In this document: one piece after another, positions 58,754-64,000 of the stretch | Layout of the letters: every line of letters starts with the position of its first letter | Position numbering within the stretch: the stretch's first letter is position 1 | Assembly: GCA_003116975.1 (NCBI GenBank) | Contig: BGKB01000044.1 | Span: forward strand, 198,940-262,939 | Length of the DNA: 64,000 nt | DNA from: Aurantiochytrium sp. KH105 | Lineage: Eukaryota > Sar > Bigyra > Thraustochytrida > Thraustochytriidae | Direction: 5' to 3' | Notes under the pieces: generated by a model | Seen by the model: the letters and a program-made list of their open reading frames with translations, nothing else | The model's database searches: none | What the model was told of the DNA's origin: nothing | Translations under genes and position numbers: made by a program

Positions 58754-59659
58754 TTAGCTGAGGATCTTCTTGATCTCACCGTAGAGGACGAGCACAAGGG
58801 CGGAGCCGACGGTACGGAGGGCGTTGGCACCGGCACCCTTGAAGAAGGCGGCGGGGCCCTCGTCGGCAAGGATGGTGGAGAAGCAGTTCATGGTGCCAGA
58901 GTACTTCCACTCGGCCTTGGGCTTGTCGGACTGCATCTGGAGGCGGCGGCGGACGGTATCGAAGGGGTACGAGACGTAGGCGGCGCAGAGGGCGGCGGTC
59001 TGGGCGCAGAGGAACTTGGAGCCAATGCCGCGGAGGGTGGACTCCTTGCCGTACGGGTTCAGGCCGTTGAGGGTATCGTTGACGCCAAAGTAGGCACCAC
59101 GGAAGGGGAAGATGCCGATGGCAGAGACACCAAAGCCGTTGTAGAGGGAGAGGACACCAGAGGGGCCGCGGGCGGTCTTGACAAGGCAGTCGACGAGGCC
59201 GTTGAACTGCTTCTTGCCCTTGCCGACATCGGAGGCGAGGCGGGTACGGGCGTAGTCAAGGGGGTAGACGAAGCAGAGGGAGCCAATACCGGCGAAGCCA
59301 CCAGAGGCGACGTTGACGGCGAAGAACTTGCCAAAGTCCTCCTTGGGGTTGTACTTAGGGAACATCGCCTTGATGGTATCCTTGAAGGCGAAGTTGAAGG
59401 CCTGGGTGGGGAAGTAGCGGATGATGTTCACACCGTTACCGGCCCAGAAGGCGCGGAGGCCCTGCTCGCTGTACACGCGGGCGAAGGTGCTGCCAATGCT
59501 GGTGTAGCGGGGCACCTCACCGCTGATGATGCGAGGGTTGGCATCCTGGGTCTGGATGATGAGCTTGACGCGCTCAATGGGGGCCGTGCACGTCTTGGCG
59601 ATGGCGCCAGAGACACCACCGGCCAGGAAGTCGACCAGAAAGTTCGAGTCCTTGCCCAT
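58754..59659 (-). CDS. mitochondrial ADP/ATP carrier (adenine nucleotide translocator)
   Basis: The 301-residue protein is a standard AAC: MGKDSNFLVDFLAGGVSGAI, APIERVKLIIQTQD, NGVNIIRYFPTQAFNFAFKD, YPLDYARTRLASDVGKGKKQ and YPFDTVRRRLQMQ. The inner-membrane carrier exchanges cytosolic ADP for matrix ATP. The family signature RRRMMM appears as RRRLQM here, and the usual YR before AAYFG is FR (FPFRGAYFGV); protist AACs commonly vary at these places. The length is typical. The start is the first ATG. Clean codon use with a strong third-base C/G preference suggests high expression. It forms a head-to-tail tandem pair with the diverged paralogue. Confidence 0.92.
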   Translation of the reverse strand: MGKDSNFLVDFLAGGVSGAIAKTCTAPIERVKLIIQTQDANPRIISGEVPRYTSIGSTFARVYSEQGLRAFWAGNGVNIIRYFPTQAFNFAFKDTIKAMFPKYNPKEDFGKFFAVNVASGGFAGIGSLCFVYPLDYARTRLASDVGKGKKQFNGLVDCLVKTARGPSGVLSLYNGFGVSAIGIFPFRGAYFGVNDTLNGLNPYGKESTLRGIGSKFLCAQTAALCAAYVSYPFDTVRRRLQMQSDKPKAEWKYSGTMNCFSTILADEGPAAFFKGAGANALRTVGSALVLVLYGEIKKILS

Positions 59660-62186
59660 CTTGGCTGTTTGTTTTATCGACGGGGTCTTGCGATACTAGG
59701 CTGTGCGTTGTTCCATCATTTCTCATGTTAGCTTGCTTTTCCTTTGCTTTCAGCTTCGTCTCTACGCGCTCTTTTCCTTTCTTTTCTCTGCATGCATGGA
59801 TGTCATCTCTCACCCAACCCAAGCGCTGCCTGCTCGATTGCACGCTTGCACGCTCGCTAGATAGCTTGCATGTGGTTCACGAACCAGGTGGAACGCCCTG
59901 TATCCCCCATTTCTTCCGGCAAAGGTGGCGCGATCTTTTTTATATTTTTTCACTTTTTTTTTCTTTTCTTCTCGTTCACTTATTTACACAAGGGAGAACG
60001 GAAAAGAAAAGAAAAGAAAAGAAAAAGAAAAGAAAAAAGAAAGAGCCAAGAAAAGGGCGAATTCTTGGATGGCCGAGCCGAGCAGAGAAAAAGCGAGCGA
60101 GGCTATGGCAATCTTTGCGCCGTCGCGGCAAGCCGCGCCCGCGCGCTCAACGAAGCCCCTCGCTCGCACGCTCGCTGGCTGCTGTCCTGCCTCGCGTACA
60201 TCTCAACCAATCAACCAACCAATGCAGGCCATGGATTCGAAAACGCTGCACAGCACTGTGCATAGCATTGCATTGAATTGCACTGCATCGGATTGGATTG
60301 CCAAGGCCTCGCCGCGCCGACGCATCCATGCACTTGAGATCGACCCGCCACAAGCTCGCCCGCGCAGCGCAAGGCTCGCCTCGCCGCGCCACGCCGCGCG
60401 CCCGCCGCCGCCACCCGCCGCCGTCCGCGCGCCCGTCGCGCGCGCGCTCGCCTGCCCGCGCAAGGCCATTCGTCCACTCACCTGCCGCGTCTGTTTGCAA
60501 TTTGCTGGCGGCGGCGACGAAGGGCAGCCAGCCAGCCCGGCGCGCGCAGGAGGGCGCGCCGCAAGTGCGCTATCGCGGGACCTGCACTTGCGGCCGCGCC
60601 GCGCAAGTGCGCGCAGGCCGCCGCACAGTGGACCTTTGGCGCCCTGGCAGCCCGCCGATTTCACAGCGACAAATGGGTGGACCTCGCGCGCCCCCGCAGC
60701 GCCTCTGCGCAGGTGTCGCGCTGGGAGGGGCGCGATGGCCAGTGCAGTTCCAGGGGAATGAGAGCCCGGAGGAGGGCATTGGTAGCGTTGTTTTACCGAG
60801 AGGATGGCACTGGGTGCGGGGCCAGCTGCCGCAGGGTGCGAGGAAAGATCCACCTCTGCACTCCTGAGGCCTCGCAGTCAGACTCGGAGATTCGGGTGAA
60901 CTCAAAGTCACACGCAGTGGGGCTTTGACTGCGTTTCTGCCTTTCCTCAGCGCGATTTCCCGGCGCCACTGCGGGCGTCATACCTTATTTCGCGCGCCCG
61001 CCCGGCTCCTCGCGCCGCCTTCCCATCCCCCTCTCCCCTGGCTCCCAAATCTCCTTCCTCCAACCGAGACTCCACTGCCGCTTTTATCCTGCTTCTTCCC
61101 CCGACTCCCTCCAGTGGCGCTGGAGGGCTGCGCTCCCGCCGCCAGCGCCCTGCAGGGGGCAGTGTCCGTCCCCTCGCGGTCTCTGGCCCCCACCGCCCCG
61201 CCGCGCGGCGCAGTGCAGCAGCGCAGTGCAGTGCAGGTGCGCGTCAGGAGTGGCGTGACGAGGCGCGGTGCAGGTGAGGCGAGCGGAGGCGCCGTGCAGA
61301 GAGAGAGGCCACCCACCCACCCACCCACCCACCCAGCCTCGGCCAGCCAGCCAGCCAGCCAGGCTCGCGGCGCGGAGTCCACTCGGCGACAGCCTGCGCT
61401 GCCGGGTGCGGCCGCCTGGCTGCTGCTGGCTGCGCGAAGAATGAATGCGGGCGGGCGGGCGCGCGAGCGCAGCCAGCCAGCCAACCAGCGGCCAGCAGCT
61501 CGGGCAACGCGTAGGCGCAGCACTCCGACTAACCGTGCAAAGCAAGCGAGCAAGCAAGCAAGCACGCCCTGACTAACTAACGAACGAACGAGCTAACCAC
61601 CACCTGCCCGTCAAGCAGGCACTAGTGTAGCTGACGCCAACCAACTACCTCCAGCAGCCCCACGAACTAACTACCTGCAGCGCGCGAGCGAGAGATTTAT
61701 CTGCGTTGGAATCCAAGTATACTACAAGTAGAAAGAGAGAGGCAGGCACGCCGATTGCCGCGCTCGGCGTCGCCGATTGCGCGGCTCGGTCTCTCCACCG
61801 CCCGCGGCTCCCCCTGTCGCACGCCACACCACGCACGACGTCATTCACCCTCGCCGAGCCAGCCTGCCGCTGCCGGATCCGCGAGCGCGGATCCGCGGGT
61901 GCCGAGGCAGGGGAGGAGCCGCAGCCGCTGCGGCTGCTGCTGCTCGTGCGCGGCTGGCCGGCGCGGCTCGCGCGCGTCTGTCTCTCTCTGCCTGTCTGTC
62001 TGTGCGTCTGGGCCAGCGTGTGTGCGCGGGCGACAGGAAGGAGGGAGCGAGGGAAGGAGGGGGGGAAGGGAGGAAGGAGGAGCGGCTTGGGTTGTTTATT
62101 CCTGGCGGAGCCGTCCGTCCCGTGCGGCGTCGGCGAGGGCGACTCCCCGCGCGCCGAGCTCGAGGGCCTCGCAGCCGGCCACGCCC

Positions 62187-62224
<38 letters not shown>

Positions 62225-62876
62225 AAGCCGTGCGGCCATGCGAAAGGAGCGAGGAGTGGTATACTGAAAGAAAGAACGTGTGGCAAAGATTGCTAAGCCG
62301 CACACGCACGCACGCACGCACGCACGCAGGCGGGCAAGCAGGCAGGACGTCGACAAGTAACGGGGAGAAGCGAGAGAGCTCCCCGTTCGCGGCTGCGGCT
62401 GCTTCGCTGCTGCGGTGCAGCAGCAGCCGCTGCTGATGATGCCGCTGCTGCTGCTGATGACGAAGATGATCTTGTGAGGTGATGACGATGATGTCGGCCC
62501 TCGCGGCTGCGGCGTCTTCGCGGCCCCGCTCTGTCGCTTGTGGCTGTGGCTGGCTGGCTGCTGCTGGCCATGGTGGCTGGTAGCCAGCTAGCCTAGCCTA
62601 GCCAGGTAGCCTAGCCTAGCTAGCTAGCTAGCTAGCGATATATACAATCCCTAGCCCAGTGCTAACTACTGGCCTAACTGTAAGGGCGACGCGGCGCCAG
62701 TGTGTATACCACGGTACCACATCTGCAGCGGTATGCGCGGTCCCGGTCCCGGTCCCGGAAGGCGGTACCGCTTGGACCCAGAGCTGTCTTTGCTAGCGCA
62801 GCACAGGCAGCGAGTGAGTGAGTGAGTGGGTGGGTGAGTGGGTGAGTGAGTGGCGCGGCGCGGGCGGCGAAGCGCG
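59660..62876. other. 3.2 kb intergenic desert, simple repeats
   Basis: Contains an AAAAG run (about 60001-60050), CCCA (61308-61336), CAGC and GCCA arrays (62187-62225), ACGC (62299-62325), GCTAGCTAG/CCTAGCCTAG palindromic runs (62584-62636) and GTGA/GTGG runs (62812-62850) upstream of the next gene. Open frames of up to about 290 codons show no domain and are repeat-driven. Confidence 0.6.
62187..62225. repeat. (GCCA)n tetranucleotide microsatellite
   Basis: About nine GCCA units in the intergenic desert before the last gene. Confidence 0.95.
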
Positions 62877-63701
62877 ATGGCGGGCAACAAGGCGCGCAGG
62901 CAGCGGCGCGCGCAGCGGGGCGCGCGCAGCAAGCAGCGCGGGGAGAGCGGGCGGCCCAAGACCGCGGCGGAGCGTGCGAAGGCCGAGCGCGTCGCGCGCA
63001 CGGTGGCGGCGCAGATCGTGGCGCACGACGACGCCGCCGCCGCCAAGGCGCTCTTGCACGCCCCCGAGCGCCCGTCTGCAAAGCAACAGAACCAGCAGGA
63101 GCAGCCACAAGCGTCGCAAGAACGCCTCAGCGGCAAGAAGCGTGCGCGAAGTGACAGCACCGACCCGGAAAGTCGAAGACCCGCAAAAGTCACCTTGACA
63201 GCTTTTGCGCCACCCACGCTGCGCCTGGAACAGGATGTCGCTGTCGCGCAGCCGACTGCGGAAGTCAGGCTAGCGCACGCAGGCAAACTCAGCAGAGATC
63301 TTCTCGAATCCCTCGAAGAAGCCCATGTCGCCCGAGAAGCGGAACTTGCCAAAGAACGCGCACGCAAGGCCTCCGCTCGCATCGGTAACGCACGTCCTAA
63401 CACGAAAGGCAATCTCTTTGCTGCTCTCGCAAATGATGACGACGAAGACGACGAAGACGAGGACCTTGATTCACCTGGATTCCGAAGAAAGAACAAGTCA
63501 AAGCTCTTTTTCGCCCCTTCGACTCTCATCATCGACCAAGGTCGCCAGTTTGAGCCAATCTTCGGCGGGAAAGGTCGCGACCAAGAGGAGTCTGCGGCCT
63601 CCGAACCTCAACCTCAACCTCAACCTCGATCCCAACCTCAGCCAAAACCCGCCATGCTTGCGACCGCCGCTCCCGAGGATAATGACGACGACGACCTGTA
63701 A
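62877..63701 (+). CDS. unrecognised basic/acidic low-complexity protein
   Basis: From ATG 62877 the protein has 274 residues. The N-terminal 60 are strongly basic (MAGNKARRQRRAQRGARSKQ). A Gln-rich and Lys/Arg linker follows. A helical segment (KLSRDLLESLEEAHVAREAE) precedes GNLFAALANDDDEDDEDED, an acidic patch next to a motif shared with the 425-residue protein upstream. LFFAPSTLIIDQGRQFEPIF is the only hydrophobic, possibly folded part. The tail is Gln-Pro repeats. A nucleolar or RNA-associated role would fit the charge pattern, but this is inference and no family is recognised. Its last 35 codons are duplicated downstream. Confidence 0.55.
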   Translation: MAGNKARRQRRAQRGARSKQRGESGRPKTAAERAKAERVARTVAAQIVAHDDAAAAKALLHAPERPSAKQQNQQEQPQASQERLSGKKRARSDSTDPESRRPAKVTLTAFAPPTLRLEQDVAVAQPTAEVRLAHAGKLSRDLLESLEEAHVAREAELAKERARKASARIGNARPNTKGNLFAALANDDDEDDEDEDLDSPGFRRKNKSKLFFAPSTLIIDQGRQFEPIFGGKGRDQEESAASEPQPQPQPRSQPQPKPAMLATAAPEDNDDDDL

Positions 63702-63855
63702 GGCGTGTGCGCTCTCAATCGAACCTCAATTTCAACCTCAACCTCAATTCAAACCTCAGCCAAAACCCGCCATGCTTGCGACCGCTGCTCCCGACGATTG
63801 ATAAGGCTTTCGAGGATCATGGCAACGACTTGTATGTCGTGTGCGCTCTCTTCGG
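63603..63855 (+). repeat. tandem duplication of the last gene's 3' tail (118-bp period)
   Basis: The stretch from GAACCTCAACC (63603) through the stop recurs from 63721. It includes a near-identical 40-base block (CCAAAACCCGCCATGCTTGC onward). The second copy ends with its own stop (TGATAA) and a similar GTGTGCGCTCTC 3' flank. Confidence 0.85.
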
Positions 63856-64000
63856 TCTGCTGCCCCCCCCCCCCCCCCCCCTTTGTAATTTACCCTCTTT
63901 CGAAAACAATCTTTTTCTTTGCCCAGAAAGCCCTCAACTGGCTGTCTCTTGTTTCACCGCCAATCACTTTTGTAGTATTTCATACCACACACATCACAAA
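63702..64000. other. 3' flank with poly-C tract
   Basis: Contains the second tail copy and a 19-base poly-C run (63863-63881). No further gene is seen before the window ends. Confidence 0.6.

Overview
This 64 kb window is nuclear DNA from a GC-rich, gene-sparse protist. The genes are mostly intronless and separated by long tracts of tri-, tetra- and pentanucleotide repeats. The mixture is typical of a stramenopile, and a thraustochytrid (Labyrinthulomycetes) is my best guess. It combines animal-like regulators (a SANBR-type BTB protein, an EDRF1 homologue, FANCD2, a GPCR-kinase-like kinase), plant/oomycete-style Cys-His 'HGGG' repeats and a plant-DIC-like mitochondrial carrier. The lineage call is inference; no rRNA or other marker gene is present. 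I saw no tRNA, rRNA or CRISPR array.

Layout. 0.3-8 kb: a TMEM45/DUF716 membrane protein (-), a SANBR/KIAA1841-like BTB protein (+), a small prenylated ankyrin protein (-) and a two-exon FoP/CHTOP-like RNA-export adaptor (-). 8.4-14.1 kb: a decayed zone with a broken F-box-like gene and a PIF/Harbinger-like transposon, whose transposase is intact and whose partner ORF is frameshifted. 14.7-17.4 kb: a DUF4336-like protein (+) and an unrecognised coiled-coil protein (-). 17.4-20.2 kb: a gene-free stretch with an AT-rich island. 20.2-30.1 kb: a TMEM184/OSTalpha-type protein, a mitochondrial dicarboxylate-type carrier, an EDRF1 homologue and a phosphate-transporter-like MFS protein; the last two converge on an 18-bp minisatellite. 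30.7-39.1 kb: FANCD2, then an ankyrin + WW + degenerate-kinesin fusion. 39.1-49.4 kb: two microsatellite deserts around a GRK-like kinase. 49.4-55.9 kb: an unrecognised Ser/Gln-rich protein, a 1,165-bp element with perfect 18-bp terminal inverted repeats and TA duplications, a 15-unit Cys-His repeat protein and a TPR fragment. 56.6-59.7 kb: a tandem pair of ADP/ATP-carrier paralogues, one of which has lost substrate-site residues. 59.7-64 kb: repeats and a basic/acidic unrecognised protein.

There is no operon logic. The genes look individually regulated, and several share a palindromic TAGGCCTA-type element 75-360 bp upstream of the start. The most unusual items are the ankyrin-WW-pseudokinesin, the TIR element, the tandem duplications of 3' coding tails at two unrelated genes, and the diverged ADP/ATP-carrier copy. 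All gene identities were assigned by eye from protein motifs, without database searches.
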